This document shows positions 7,838-16,349 of a stretch of 64,000 bases of DNA, piece by piece. The DNA is taken from the NCBI GenBank assembly GCA_020436935.1, contig JAGQWX010000007.1:62001-126000 (forward strand), read 5' to 3'. This DNA comes from Saprospiraceae bacterium. GTDB lineage: Bacteria > Bacteroidota > Bacteroidia > Chitinophagales > Saprospiraceae. The notes under the pieces are model-generated. The model ran no database searches, was not told the DNA's origin, and worked only from the letters and a program-made list of their open reading frames with translations. The translations under genes were made by a program, and so were the position numbers. Within the stretch, counting starts at the first letter, position 1; the number at the start of each line of letters is the position of its first letter.

Positions 7838-8416
7838 ATGATCGACCGCGTAAAAATATTGGATACCAAAATACTATCTGACAACTGGTACATTCTAAAA
7901 AAAATCACTTACGAATATTATAAAAAAGACGGTACAAGACTGGAACAAAGCAGGGAAGCTTACGACAGAGGCAATGGAGCTACCATTCTTTTGTACAATA
8001 CTGAATTCAACAACGTCATTCTCACCAGACAATTCAGATTGCCCACATTTATCAATGGCAATGCATCAGGTATGATGATAGAAGCGTGTGCAGGTCTGCT
8101 AGATGAAGACAATGCCGAAGATTGCATCCGCAGAGAGACCGAAGAAGAAACCGGGTATAAAATTTCGGAGGTCAAAAAAATATATGAGGCTTATATGTCG
8201 CCCGGCTCAGTCACAGAAATTCTTCATTTTTTTATTGCAGCCTATCAAAAAGAAATGAAGGTATCGGAAGGCGGTGGCCTGGCATCTGAAGAAGAAAATA
8301 TTGAAGTTCTTGAGGTGCACATGGATGATGCTTTAAAAATGATTTCCACAGGTGAAATCAAGGACGCAAAAACCATCATGTTGATTCAGTATCTTCGACT
8401 ACACAAAATACTTTGA
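7838..8416 (+). CDS. nudK: Nudix hydrolase, GDP-mannose pyrophosphatase NudK type
   Basis: About 192 residues. It closely follows the NudK layout: TKILSDNWY near the N-terminus, YDRGNGATILLYN, a Gln/Phe/Arg-Leu-Pro segment (TRQFRLPTF), and the Nudix box GLLDEDNAEDCIRRETEEET. NudK enzymes hydrolyse GDP-mannose and other nucleoside-diphosphate sugars. The first Glu of the classical box (G-x5-E) is Asn here, while the catalytic R-E-x-x-E-E core is intact. I start at the ATG at 7838 because it matches the family N-terminus. The frame is open upstream to 7787, but that stretch overlaps structured element A. The next gene starts 1 nt after the stop, so the two are co-transcribed. Confidence 0.85.
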   Translation: MIDRVKILDTKILSDNWYILKKITYEYYKKDGTRLEQSREAYDRGNGATILLYNTEFNNVILTRQFRLPTFINGNASGMMIEACAGLLDEDNAEDCIRRETEEETGYKISEVKKIYEAYMSPGSVTEILHFFIAAYQKEMKVSEGGGLASEEENIEVLEVHMDDALKMISTGEIKDAKTIMLIQYLRLHKIL

Positions 8417-8417
8417 T

Positions 8418-9302
8418 GTGGTTTGGAGAAATCTGGTATTATTCATTGCTTTGATGCCCGTATTCTATTCCTGTAAAGAAGGCAAAACACCGGTGAACAC
8501 ACCACCAATGGAAGAAGAACAAAAAGTAAAATCAATTGGAGATTATACGGAGGTCAACGGCATCAAAATGTATTATGAGGTGCATGGCGAAGGCAAACCC
8601 ATGGTTTTGATCCACGGTGGTGGTTCGACCATATCATCCAATTTCGGCAAAATCATTCCGATCTTTTCCAAATTCAGAAAAGTGATTCCCATGGAATTGC
8701 AAGCTCATGGAAGAACATCTGATAGAGGAGTTGAAAGCACATTTGAGCAGGATGCCGACGATGTTGCCGGTCTACTTCAAAACCTGGGCATACAAAAAGC
8801 TGATGTTTTGGGATTTAGCAATGGAGCCACCACTGCCTTGCAATTTGCTATCCGACACGGTGAAATGCTCGATAGACTGGTACTTTGTTCTCCTCTCGCA
8901 AAAAGAAATGGAGTGCCGGATTGGTTTTGGGGTTTTATGGAAAAGTCAAGTCTGGATCAAATGCCACCTGCTTTACAGGACGCGTTTCTTTCAGTAAATC
9001 CTGATCGCCATGCTTTACAAATCATGCATGACCGCGATGCCAAAAGAATGGTAAATTTCAAGGACATTCCCGATGAGTTGATCATGGGTATTTCTTCTAA
9101 AGCCCTCATCATCATAGGAGAAAACGATATCATCACACCCCAACATGCCGAAGCATTACAAAAGCAAATATCAAAGGCAGAACTGGCAATTCTCCCGGGA
9201 GGTCATGGCGACTGGATTGGAGAAGTTTCCGGGTCTAAGCCGGAAAATGCAGGGCAGCCCTTACTGGCTGTGCCTTTGATCCGTCAATTTCTTGAAAATT
9301 AA
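8418..9302 (+). CDS. Alpha/beta hydrolase lipoprotein
   Basis: 294 residues starting at GTG. The N-terminal signal ends in a lipobox (PVFYSC, Cys about 19), followed by a flexible Pro/Glu-rich linker. The alpha/beta hydrolase fold begins near YTEVNGIKMYYEVHG. The oxyanion loop is HGGG (about 66-69), the nucleophile elbow GFSNG has Ser about 134, the acid is in IIIGENDIITP and the catalytic His in PGGHGDW. Probably a periplasmic or surface esterase or peptidase with an unknown small substrate. It is coupled to the upstream Nudix gene (stop and GTG almost overlapping). The substrate cannot be inferred. Confidence 0.8.
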   Translation: MVWRNLVLFIALMPVFYSCKEGKTPVNTPPMEEEQKVKSIGDYTEVNGIKMYYEVHGEGKPMVLIHGGGSTISSNFGKIIPIFSKFRKVIPMELQAHGRTSDRGVESTFEQDADDVAGLLQNLGIQKADVLGFSNGATTALQFAIRHGEMLDRLVLCSPLAKRNGVPDWFWGFMEKSSLDQMPPALQDAFLSVNPDRHALQIMHDRDAKRMVNFKDIPDELIMGISSKALIIIGENDIITPQHAEALQKQISKAELAILPGGHGDWIGEVSGSKPENAGQPLLAVPLIRQFLEN

Positions 9303-9400
9303 ACCTGATTATTTTTGAATATTTATTTTGAAAATTTAAATCATTAGATGCAACCAATCGGTTGAATCCGCCGTCCATTTTTTAAATATCACTTATAGAA

Positions 9401-10000
9401 ATGGATAATCACTACACTCTGCAATCACAGTTTTATTATCGTACCGGCATATTGGTCCTGGGACAGCTTCTGTTGATCATCAGCTCATTTATGTGGACTG
9501 ATGATGGACGATATACGGTGACCGGGGCAAGTTTTATGTTCTTTTCTATGCTTTTTTGGACCATAGGTTTCAGTGAAATTTTCAATCATCTAAAAAAGCA
9601 AATGCCTTTATATTCCAGACTTGGTTTGATATATGCTGTCTATGGAAGTTTTGGTGGACTTGTTTTCGCGTTGGAAGGAATATTTGATGATGCGGCTGGT
9701 CAGACACAACTTGGACTCAAGGCAGCGGAACAACACGCTATCATCATGAATCTGGTAATGTATCAGAGCGGGCCTGCCTTTCCCTTAACTTTGCTTATAA
9801 TGGCCATTTTACTGGCAGTAAGGAAAAATATTTCCCTAATCTCATCTTTGATTTTAGCAGCTGGGGCGATTTCCTTTCCACTAGGTAGAATTGTTAGAAT
9901 TTCAGCTGTAGCCCATCTCTCCGATGTTTTGATTTTAATAGGTATTGTTATGGTAAGTTATGATTTATTCAAACGGGGTGTTCGTAAAGAAGAGCTTTAG
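9401..10000 (+). CDS. Multi-pass membrane protein, unknown function
   Basis: 199 residues with six hydrophobic segments: about 15-32 (GILVLGQLLLIISSFMW), 42-58, 75-92 (with GGLVFALEG), 110-125, 132-142 and 160-185. There is no signal peptide and no recognised motif. The loops are short, so most of the protein lies in the membrane. It stands alone, 98 nt after the hydrolase gene. The family is unknown to me; a simple inner-membrane protein such as a DUF4386-like protein is possible but unproven. Confidence 0.65.
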   Translation: MDNHYTLQSQFYYRTGILVLGQLLLIISSFMWTDDGRYTVTGASFMFFSMLFWTIGFSEIFNHLKKQMPLYSRLGLIYAVYGSFGGLVFALEGIFDDAAGQTQLGLKAAEQHAIIMNLVMYQSGPAFPLTLLIMAILLAVRKNISLISSLILAAGAISFPLGRIVRISAVAHLSDVLILIGIVMVSYDLFKRGVRKEEL

Positions 10001-10181
10001 GAGTTGTACCAAAATTGAGGAATATATCGAATAAGTGGAATCAGTGACAGAGCACATTGAGGCTTTTTAGGATTACGAAAGAAAATAAATAAACTAATGT
10101 TATATTTGATGAGCAGCGAATGTTGATGCCCACAAAAGCCACAATTATTCAATTCTTTTTTTCATCATTTATTCATTTATT

Positions 10182-10649
10182 ATGTACGCAATAGTTCTCA
10201 TCGTCCTTCTGGTTTTGGCATATTATTATTTCAAAAATCGGAAGGCAACAACGGCAGATGATATAGTTATCACAGAGCAAAAAGTGAGATTGGGTGATCT
10301 TCAGCCCAATGAAATCATCAATGAAAATCTGACCGACATTCAATTGCAAAGAATAGCAAATTTTCATCAAATTCTGGTTGAAGTAGATCAAAGGCCATTA
10401 TCAGAAACCGTTGATAATTTCAAAAGAGACACACATCCTGATAAGGAAATTGAGATTATGGAAAAAATTGCCGGGGCATACCAGGCCATTAATGCACAAA
10501 TGCCTGAGTTGAATATGGATCAAAAAAAGGAAGTATACAATCTCATGCTGCTCCGAACCATGATGACAAAAGAAGAAGCATTGGAAAATGTGAATCTTTT
10601 TGATAAAAGTGATGCATCAAAGATTATAGAATTTTTTGAACAGTACTAA
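10182..10649 (+). CDS. Membrane-anchored protein with an HPD motif
   Basis: 155 residues. One N-terminal membrane helix (residues 2-17, IVLIVLLVLAYYYF) is followed by a basic residue cluster and a cytoplasmic helical domain. Residues about 83-100 read FKRDTHPDKEIEIMEKIAGA and continue YQAIN, which looks like the HPD loop and third helix of a J domain, but no clear preceding helix II is seen. It may be a degenerate or partial J-like protein, or the match may be chance. A TATATTTG box at 10101-10108 could be its promoter. It is followed by a lipoprotein gene 76 nt downstream. Confidence 0.6.
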   Translation: MYAIVLIVLLVLAYYYFKNRKATTADDIVITEQKVRLGDLQPNEIINENLTDIQLQRIANFHQILVEVDQRPLSETVDNFKRDTHPDKEIEIMEKIAGAYQAINAQMPELNMDQKKEVYNLMLLRTMMTKEEALENVNLFDKSDASKIIEFFEQY

Positions 10650-10725
10650 TATTCAGAATGCATATAGGATGACCAGTCTTGGATATGCATCAACTATTAT
10701 TTCTGTCATTTAACTTTTATAAAAA

Positions 10726-11328
10726 ATGAGATTTTTATTTTTTGCGGCCATTTTGCTGATTTCTTGTGGTAGCCCTTCTTCAGAATCGGTTAGTTCCACC
10801 ACTGAGGTAACTGATTATCTTTCAGTTCCAGGTCCTATTAAATACAATGATAAAAACTTTAATCTGGCATGGTCAGATCATCCAACAGAAATTTATTATT
10901 TGCAGGAGTATTTGCCTGAAGGACAGAGCGTTGAGCGATTCTATGAGATGATGACCATCCACTTGTTCCTGTCAGAAATCAGCATTGATGATGCAGTAGC
11001 CCAGAAAATTGCAGAGATCGAAGAGCGTAAATTAACAGATCCTGAAGCCAAATACAGCAAGACAGAAAACCCTGTAGGTGATGATGTGATGCTGGAATTT
11101 ATGGTGAGTTCGAAAGAAAATGAGGTGATCCTGGAATACAACATATATCATTACTCCAAAGCTGATGTGGGTGATGGCCTGGAAGCATTGAGAATTATGG
11201 CTTATTCTCGCAGGGATTATAATGATGAAATACCTGCATTTATGGATGTCTTTGAGACAGAAAGATCTGCCCGTTTTTATGAACTCATTGGTCTTGAGAA
11301 GCCGGAAGTAAAACTCAGCGCTCAATAA
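10726..11328 (+). CDS. Hypothetical lipoprotein (200 aa)
   Basis: The signal peptide MRFLFFAAILLISCGS has its lipobox Cys at about residue 14, so the mature protein starts with CGSPSSES and is probably outer-membrane anchored. After a Ser/Thr-rich linker comes a soluble alpha/beta domain with LEYNIYHYSKADVGDGLEAL. I do not recognise the family. It follows the HPD-motif membrane protein on the same strand and may share its transcript. No catalytic motif is visible. Confidence 0.65.
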   Translation: MRFLFFAAILLISCGSPSSESVSSTTEVTDYLSVPGPIKYNDKNFNLAWSDHPTEIYYLQEYLPEGQSVERFYEMMTIHLFLSEISIDDAVAQKIAEIEERKLTDPEAKYSKTENPVGDDVMLEFMVSSKENEVILEYNIYHYSKADVGDGLEALRIMAYSRRDYNDEIPAFMDVFETERSARFYELIGLEKPEVKLSAQ

Positions 11329-11368
11329 AGTTCAGACAAAACATTAGTCTTGTAATTCTAACAAAAAT

Positions 11369-11854
11369 CTACTGAACTGATGTGCTCAGGATCAAACATG
11401 ATGCCTCATGACGCACCGGAAAATTGACTGAATTTGCAATAAAACAGAGGTGGTGTGCGCTTGCGTGCAGTGCATTTGCCTTTTCCACCATGGATTGTTC
11501 TGACACAGTAACAACCGGGTGAAGTACGACTTCTGTGAAGTGGCCACCCGTATCTGCTGTTTCAACCATAGTGCCGGTGGCATAATCTGTATAAGCAGTT
11601 ACTACCACACCTGCCTCTGCACAGAGGTGAAGATACCAAAGCATATGACAAGAAGAAAGTGAAGCTACCAGGAGCTCTTCAGGATTGTATCTGGCAGGAT
11701 CACCTCGAAATGCCGGGTCTGATGAAGCCGATATTGGAGATTTATGTGTTGCATCAATCATATGATCTCTGCTGTAATTTCTATAGCCTGAGGTGCCACT
11801 TCCCAGATTGCCTGTCCATTCAGTTTTGGTTTGGTAAGTATGTATGCCTTTCAT
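11369..11854 (-). CDS. OsmC/Ohr family peroxide-resistance protein
   Basis: 161 residues, the usual OsmC length. It has the two conserved Cys of the family: one in LSSCHMLWYLHLCAEAG (about C69) and one in HHLCFIANS (about C138). The preceding NPEELLVASLSSCH is the family signature. These thiol peroxidases reduce organic hydroperoxides in the cytoplasm. The variant with HHLCFIANSVNFPV belongs to the OsmC-like branch rather than classical Ohr. Element B fills the gap between this gene and the ACT-domain gene on the same strand, ending 15 nt before this start codon, so the element may be in the mRNA leader. Confidence 0.85.
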   Translation of the reverse strand: MKGIHTYQTKTEWTGNLGSGTSGYRNYSRDHMIDATHKSPISASSDPAFRGDPARYNPEELLVASLSSCHMLWYLHLCAEAGVVVTAYTDYATGTMVETADTGGHFTEVVLHPVVTVSEQSMVEKANALHASAHHLCFIANSVNFPVRHEASCLILSTSVQ

Positions 11855-11869
11855 AAATTGATTTTATAT

Positions 11870-12095
11870 ATACTTATCGGAAATAGATTTGTCCACATAA
11901 TTATTGCCAAAAATACAAATATCTGCGTTAGAAAGCCTCGCCATGAGGAGCGTTAAAAATTCATCGCAAATGAATTTAGCTCCGAACTGTGACCTCTGTG
12001 TCACAGCTAAGGCAAATGTTCTAGCGTATGCTCCATGTGATCTTTGAAGTTTTGTCTGCATGATTAAAATGGACAATCCATTTTCCGATAAGTAT
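11870..12095 (-). repeat. Structured element, copy B (226 nt, core inverted)
   Basis: The ends ATACTTATCGGAAATAG and ATTTTCCGATAAGTAT are inverted repeats. Core hairpins, plus strand: 11947-11983 (GGAGC/GCTCC lower stem, AAATTCAT/ATGAATTT upper stem, loop CGCAA), GAA linker, 11987-12006 (CTGTGAC/GTCACAG). The flanks inside the ends (for example TTCAAAGATCA and AACGCAGATATTTG) match copy C only when B is read on the minus strand, whereas the hairpin core matches copy C on the plus strand. The core is therefore inverted relative to its flanks. It begins 2 nt from the ACT gene stop and ends 15 nt from the OsmC start. Confidence 0.8.
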
Positions 12096-12097
12096 GA

Positions 12098-12496
12098 TTA
12101 TGAGTTCCACCAGGTTTTCATCCAATCTTGTGAAACTTGTTGGGCGGACTCAAAATCGTCGGGTACAATGATCAACTGGTTAGCGTGATCGCTGTACTGC
12201 ACCAGAATATTTACTCCCGCATCGGCCAATGCCCGGCAAAATGCACCCAATTGTCCTGGCACATCCTGCCTTAGCTTTTGGATGATGACATCATTGATTT
12301 CCACAACCTCAATGCCCACCTGAGCAAGGACTTCGCGGGCTTCTTCAGCTTCCTCTACCAAAAAGTGTGCAATCGACTTTGCCCCGTTATCAAAAACTCC
12401 GCCCCCTTCCAGGCTGATTTTATTTTTTCCCAATGTTTCTCCCATCAAAGCTAAGGTCCCGGCTTTGTTTTCTAAAATTATTTCGATGTCTTTCAT
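12098..12496 (-). CDS. Tandem ACT-domain protein
   Basis: 132 residues comprising two ACT domains: residues about 3-65 (DIEIILENKAGTLALMGETL) and 70-125 (LRQDVPGQLGAFCRALADAG). Stand-alone double ACT proteins bind amino acids or other small ligands and act as regulatory subunits; the target is unknown. The gene is divergent from an ArsR-family regulator across a 66 nt intergenic region, an arrangement that suggests the regulator controls it. On the 3' side, structured element B begins 2 nt after the stop codon. Confidence 0.8.
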   Translation of the reverse strand: MKDIEIILENKAGTLALMGETLGKNKISLEGGGVFDNGAKSIAHFLVEEAEEAREVLAQVGIEVVEINDVIIQKLRQDVPGQLGAFCRALADAGVNILVQYSDHANQLIIVPDDFESAQQVSQDWMKTWWNS

Positions 12497-12562
12497 ACTT
12501 TGTTTTTTGCTGCTGCAAAGAAAATGGAAGCATTACATTTACACTTCATTTGAGCGTGAAGT

Positions 12563-13246
12563 ATGGAAGAAGAACAGTTTATTGCAACCGCTGCCTTGAT
12601 TTGTGAGCCTTCACGGGCCAGAATTTTGTGGAAACTCCTGGATGGTCGGGCCTATACGGCCAGCGAGCTTGCTATAGCTGCAGATTTATCCATCACGGCA
12701 GTGAGCAATCACTTATCAAAATTGCTGTCAGGCCAGGTCCTCAAAGTAGATGCTCAGGGAAGGCATCGCTACTTTTCATTTGCAGGCAAGGAGATTGCCT
12801 ATGCTGTTGAAGCCCTCGCCCATCTCAGCCAACACCAACACAAAGAGGGCATGTCAATTGCGCTTAATAAGTCGGATGTAAAGTATTGCAGGACTTGCTA
12901 CGATCACCTCGCCGGTAAAGTTGGGGTATTACTGACCGAAAAACTGGTGTCAAGACACATTATCGAGTTGCAGGACAAGGATTTTGTTTTGACTGCCGAA
13001 GGCTTTGAATTCTTTACTGGTCTAGGTATCAATCCGTCAGATTTGCAGGGTAAAAGAAGGCAATTTGCAAAACCTTGTTTGGATTGGAGCGAACGAAAAT
13101 ATCATCTTGCCGGCTCACTGGGAGCTGCCATTTTGGAGGTAATGATCCAAAAGGATTGGGTGAGAAAGACCAAAAACTCAAGAAATATAATCATCACTTC
13201 CATGGGAGAGAAGGCCATTAAGGAAGTGTTTCATTTGGAGTTATAA
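12563..13246 (+). CDS. ArsR-family transcriptional regulator with C-terminal extension
   Basis: 227 residues. The N-terminal winged helix (about 8-90) carries EPSRARILWKLLDG, the recognition helix SITAVSNHLSKLL and the wing DAQGRHRYFSF. Typical ArsR proteins have 90-120 residues; here a further 120-residue C-terminal domain follows, with CRTCYDHLAGKVGVLLTEKL and an FAKPCLDWSERKYHLAG segment, known from a large-ArsR subfamily. CRTC and PCLDW could provide thiol ligands for a metal or redox cue; this is an inference. Divergent from the ACT-domain gene, whose promoter must overlap its own. Confidence 0.85.
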   Translation: MEEEQFIATAALICEPSRARILWKLLDGRAYTASELAIAADLSITAVSNHLSKLLSGQVLKVDAQGRHRYFSFAGKEIAYAVEALAHLSQHQHKEGMSIALNKSDVKYCRTCYDHLAGKVGVLLTEKLVSRHIIELQDKDFVLTAEGFEFFTGLGINPSDLQGKRRQFAKPCLDWSERKYHLAGSLGAAILEVMIQKDWVRKTKNSRNIIITSMGEKAIKEVFHLEL

Positions 13247-13304
13247 CAATGCTTTCCAACCATTGGCAAGAATGTGCGTCTTTGTTCTGGAAGCTTTTTT
13301 CTAA

Positions 13305-13934
13305 ATGGCGGGAAATCATAACACAGTGGATCCGAATCCTTATCTGGAAGTATTTTTTAATTACGTAGAGCAAATCATTCACTTGCCTGAATGCGACAGA
13401 GAATTGTGCAGGCAAACCTTTTTTCCTGTTCTGATGGAGAAAGACACCATGCTCGAATACGCAGGCAACATCCCTCGTTATCACAATTTTATTGTGTCAG
13501 GCCACATGCGCAATTTTCATATCAATGAGGAGGGAGAAGAAATTACCGTTGATCTCAATGATGGTCCAAGGTTTTTTACCTCATACCAGGCTTTTGTACA
13601 GCAGACAGTATCCAACGAGTATCTGCACTGCATTACAGATTGTGTCATATTAAGGATTTCCAAACAAAATGCTGATTACACAGCTGGCATAAGCCTCACG
13701 CAAAAGGATTATTCCATCAAACTTTTTCAACAATTGCTGGAAGAGGAAAAGCAACGCATCCATGATTTTGCCCACCTTACAGCTGAACAGCGTTACCTCA
13801 AGCTAATGCGGGACAAACCTGCCATCATTAAAAATGTTCCCCTAAAATTTATAGCTTCATATCTTGGTGTTCAGCCAGAAAGTCTAGCGAGAATTCGCAA
13901 GGGAATATCCTGTAGAGGTGAAATCACTATTTAA
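13305..13934 (+). CDS. Crp/Fnr-family transcriptional regulator
   Basis: 209 residues. An N-terminal cyclic-nucleotide-binding-like beta-roll (about 25-130, with FIVSGHMRNFHINEEGEE) leads into a long dimerisation helix and a C-terminal helix-turn-helix (FIASYLGVQPESLARIRK). The arrangement is typical for Bacteroidota Crp/Fnr paralogues, which usually lack the cAMP-binding Arg-Ser pair. No Fe-S Cys cluster is visible. It follows the ArsR gene by 58 nt on the same strand. Target genes are unknown. Confidence 0.82.
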   Translation: MAGNHNTVDPNPYLEVFFNYVEQIIHLPECDRELCRQTFFPVLMEKDTMLEYAGNIPRYHNFIVSGHMRNFHINEEGEEITVDLNDGPRFFTSYQAFVQQTVSNEYLHCITDCVILRISKQNADYTAGISLTQKDYSIKLFQQLLEEEKQRIHDFAHLTAEQRYLKLMRDKPAIIKNVPLKFIASYLGVQPESLARIRKGISCRGEITI

Positions 13935-14089
13935 ATCCCGAATCTGTGCTTCTAATTCATCTGACAAAAAGGCCAGACCAGAGTATTTATTGGCCACTTG
14001 AACTGTCTAAAGTCATCGCGTGTAAATGAACATTTGACCTGATTCTATGCTTTAGATATAGTCAGGAATAAAATTGGCCACTTTTTTGG

Positions 14090-14248
14090 TAACTGGTCAG
14101 CTATTCGCTTTTGAATCAAAAATTCAGGGCATTTTAAGTCAGACGAGACATATTTTTTCAGAAATAGCATCGCTATTACTGAAAAAATTGTCGAAGTATC
14201 ACTTAAAATGAACCATTTTTGATCAAAATGGATATAGCTGAACAGTTA
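14090..14248. repeat. 159 nt near-perfect long hairpin
   Basis: The left arm 14090-14139 and right arm 14201-14248 are imperfect inverted repeats of about 48-50 nt (outermost TAACTG/CAGTTA with TCAGCTAT/ATAGCTGA, innermost CATTTTAAGT/ACTTAAAATG). The centre forms its own stem (GACATATTTTTTCAG pairing with CTGAAAAAATTGTC) capped by AATAGC-ATCG-CTATT. The whole gap thus folds into one rod. It could be a palindromic miniature element or a regulatory leader: it ends 11 nt before the SOUL gene start. Its sequence differs from elements A-C. Confidence 0.75.
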
Positions 14249-14259
14249 ACTTTATTAAA

Positions 14260-14850
14260 ATGAAAATTACCATCATCATATTGGCAGTTGTTGCCATTGT
14301 CTTTATCATCATTCAAATTTTTGCCATGAGTGCCCAAAGGAATATCGAAATGTATCCGTATAAAGTGGAACAGAAATTTGAGGATTTTGAAGTCAGGACT
14401 TACGAAGCCAGCTTATTTTCATCCGTTCAGCTTCCATACAAGGACTACAAACAGGCATCTGGAAGGGGCTTTTCCATTCTTGCCGGCTATATCTTTGGGG
14501 GTAACGAAAGGAATGAGAAAATAGCAATGACTTCGCCCGTGGCCATGTCTCTTGAAGATACCATGACGGTCATGTTTATGGTTCCAAAAAAGTACAACAA
14601 AAGTAACTTGCCACAACCCAATCAATCACAGATAAAATTCGTGGAAGAACCCCAAAAAAGGGTTGCAGCCATTGCTTTTGGTGGTTGGGCCAGTGATGAA
14701 AAAATAGCGGAACATAAACTAAAACTGGAACGTGCACTTGAACTCCAGGGCATCCCACATAAAGGCAAATTTTATTTTTTAGGATACAATCCACCCTATG
14801 AAATTTTCAACAGAAGAAATGAAATCATTGTTGAATTGTCAGATGTATAA
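14260..14850 (+). CDS. SOUL/HBP haem-binding family protein
   Basis: 196 residues. An N-terminal membrane helix (residues 2-22) anchors a SOUL domain: YKVEQKFEDFEVRTYE, the GFSILAGYIFGGN segment, EKIAMTSPVAM, MFMVPKKY and the C-terminal GYNPPYEIF. These are hallmark positions of the family. SOUL proteins bind haem or related tetrapyrroles; the bacterial role is not established. Stop and the next start are 13 nt apart, so it is co-transcribed with the zinc-ribbon protein. A long hairpin ends 11 nt before its start. Confidence 0.85.
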   Translation: MKITIIILAVVAIVFIIIQIFAMSAQRNIEMYPYKVEQKFEDFEVRTYEASLFSSVQLPYKDYKQASGRGFSILAGYIFGGNERNEKIAMTSPVAMSLEDTMTVMFMVPKKYNKSNLPQPNQSQIKFVEEPQKRVAAIAFGGWASDEKIAEHKLKLERALELQGIPHKGKFYFLGYNPPYEIFNRRNEIIVELSDV

Positions 14851-14863
14851 TTTGAAAAAGTAA

Positions 14864-15274
14864 ATGGCAGTCGAAAGAACTATATGCCCCCATTGTAAAA
14901 GACCACTCAGAAATGCAAAGGCCTGGCACTATTGCGAAGAAGTTTCCATGGATGACTTATTTGCAGACAAAAGCGATACTATTTTGCTGATTTTTGATGC
15001 AGTCATGCAGGAGGTAGTGAAATGGGAAGATGTAGAAATGAGCGCCACCAAAAACTGTGTGGTATTTGTCCGAAATAAAACATTCCTGGTGGTCAAGCCC
15101 ATGACAAAATTCCTGGAAATCAAGTTTTATTCAGAAGCTTTTATTGAAGATGACGACTTGTATAAATGCACTTTGTGGAACAACAAACACCATGGTATTC
15201 TGAGGATTAGTCATGAAAATGAGTTAAAATCCTCGCATTTTCAATATTTTAGGGAGTCGTATTTGATGTCTTGA
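14864..15274 (+). CDS. DUF5655-like protein with N-terminal zinc ribbon
   Basis: 136 residues. The N-terminus has CPHCKRPLRNAKAWHYC, a likely Zn-binding CxxC...HxC knuckle. The rest matches the DUF5655 pattern: LFADKSDTILLIFDAVMQEV, KNCVVFVRNKTFLVVKP and FYSEAFIEDDDLYKC. That domain resembles the uracil-DNA-glycosylase-linked or YdhG-like small alpha/beta fold; no function is established. It is cytoplasmic and in an operon with the SOUL gene. The 3' end borders a long repeat tract. Confidence 0.7.
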   Translation: MAVERTICPHCKRPLRNAKAWHYCEEVSMDDLFADKSDTILLIFDAVMQEVVKWEDVEMSATKNCVVFVRNKTFLVVKPMTKFLEIKFYSEAFIEDDDLYKCTLWNNKHHGILRISHENELKSSHFQYFRESYLMS

Positions 15275-16349
15275 GGTTAGCGGTTAGCTATTAGCTGTTG
15301 GCTCTGGGTGTCAGGTTTTAGGTGTTAGGGCGAGGAAAAAAACTCCGAACGGGATGATATGATTATTGAACAAAACGGTTACAACCCACCTTCATTTTGG
15401 CGGGATTTTTGACCAAAAATCGTGACAAAATGCAAAGGCAGGCTTCGGCTACGCTCAACCACCTATGGAAGTAATTTTTGGTAATCCCCAAAACGCCAAT
15501 ACGCCTAATACCCTTTATTTTCCCGCAGAAATTCGCTGAAAATGGAAACTTGTGGGTATGCTCCCAAAACGCCAAAACGCTAATATGCCAATATTCCAAA
15601 ACGCCAAAACGCCAAAATCCCCATTATTTTCATAATGGGGGCCAAAACCTCGAACGGGGTGTAATGATTATAGCACGAAATGGTCAAAAGCATTCATATT
15701 TTGGCGGGATTTTTGACCAAAAATCATGACAAAATGCGAAGGCAGGCTTCGGCTACGCTCAGCCACCTAGGGAAGTAATTTATGGTAATCCCCAAAACGC
15801 CAAAACACCAAAATACCTTTGAGTTTTCCGCAGAAAACGCAGAAATTCCCGCAGAAATTCGCTGAAAATGGAAACTTGTGGGTATGCTCCCAAAACGCCA
15901 AAACGCTAATACGCCAAAACGCCAAAATCCCCATTATTTTCCCGCAGAAAACGCAGAAATGATATTGGTTAAAGGTTAAAAGTTAAAAGGGACTAAACCA
16001 ATATTTTGGTTTCAAAACCCCGAATGGGGTGATATGATTATAGTACGAAATGGTCAAAAACATTCATATTTTGGCGGGATTTTTGACCAAGAATCATGAC
16101 AAAATGCTAAGGCAGGCTTCGGCTACGCTCAGCCACCTAGGGAAGTAATTTATGGTAATCCCCAAGATTCCAAAATGCCATTATGTCAAAACACCTAAAG
16201 ATCTTTTATTTTCCCGCAGAAAACGCTGAAATTCCCGCGGAAATTCGCTGAAAATGGAAGTTAGCGGGTATGCACCCAATTCGTCAAAACGCCAATACGC
16301 CCATAGGCCAATACGCCAAAACGCCACCCTCCAAGGCATTACTTAACAA
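15275..16349. repeat. Intergenic repeat tract with three copies of a ~155 nt unit
   Basis: No credible gene. Three copies of a unit begin near 15335, 15645 and 16010. Each holds TTGGCGGGATTTTTGACC (15397, 15701, 16071) next to CAAAAATC, giving a small inverted repeat, then GGCTTCGGCTACGCTCAGCC or a variant (15441, 15745, 16114). Between them lie runs of an octamer-like word (AAAACGCC, AATACGCC) and words such as CCGCAGAAAACGCAGAAAT. The same units recur at 57.9-58.7 kb and 62.8-64 kb. Reading frames inside are low-complexity and differ between copies. Confidence 0.8.

Noticed and set aside
15478..15729. Frame in the repeat tract as a gene
   Set aside because: Translation consists of repeat words (CPQNAKTLICQYSK-like) and does not survive in the other copies of the unit.
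15870..15960. CRISPR array from CAAAACGCC-type repeats
   Set aside because: Units are 8-10 nt with no unique spacers, no conserved 25-40 nt direct repeat and no cas gene in the window.
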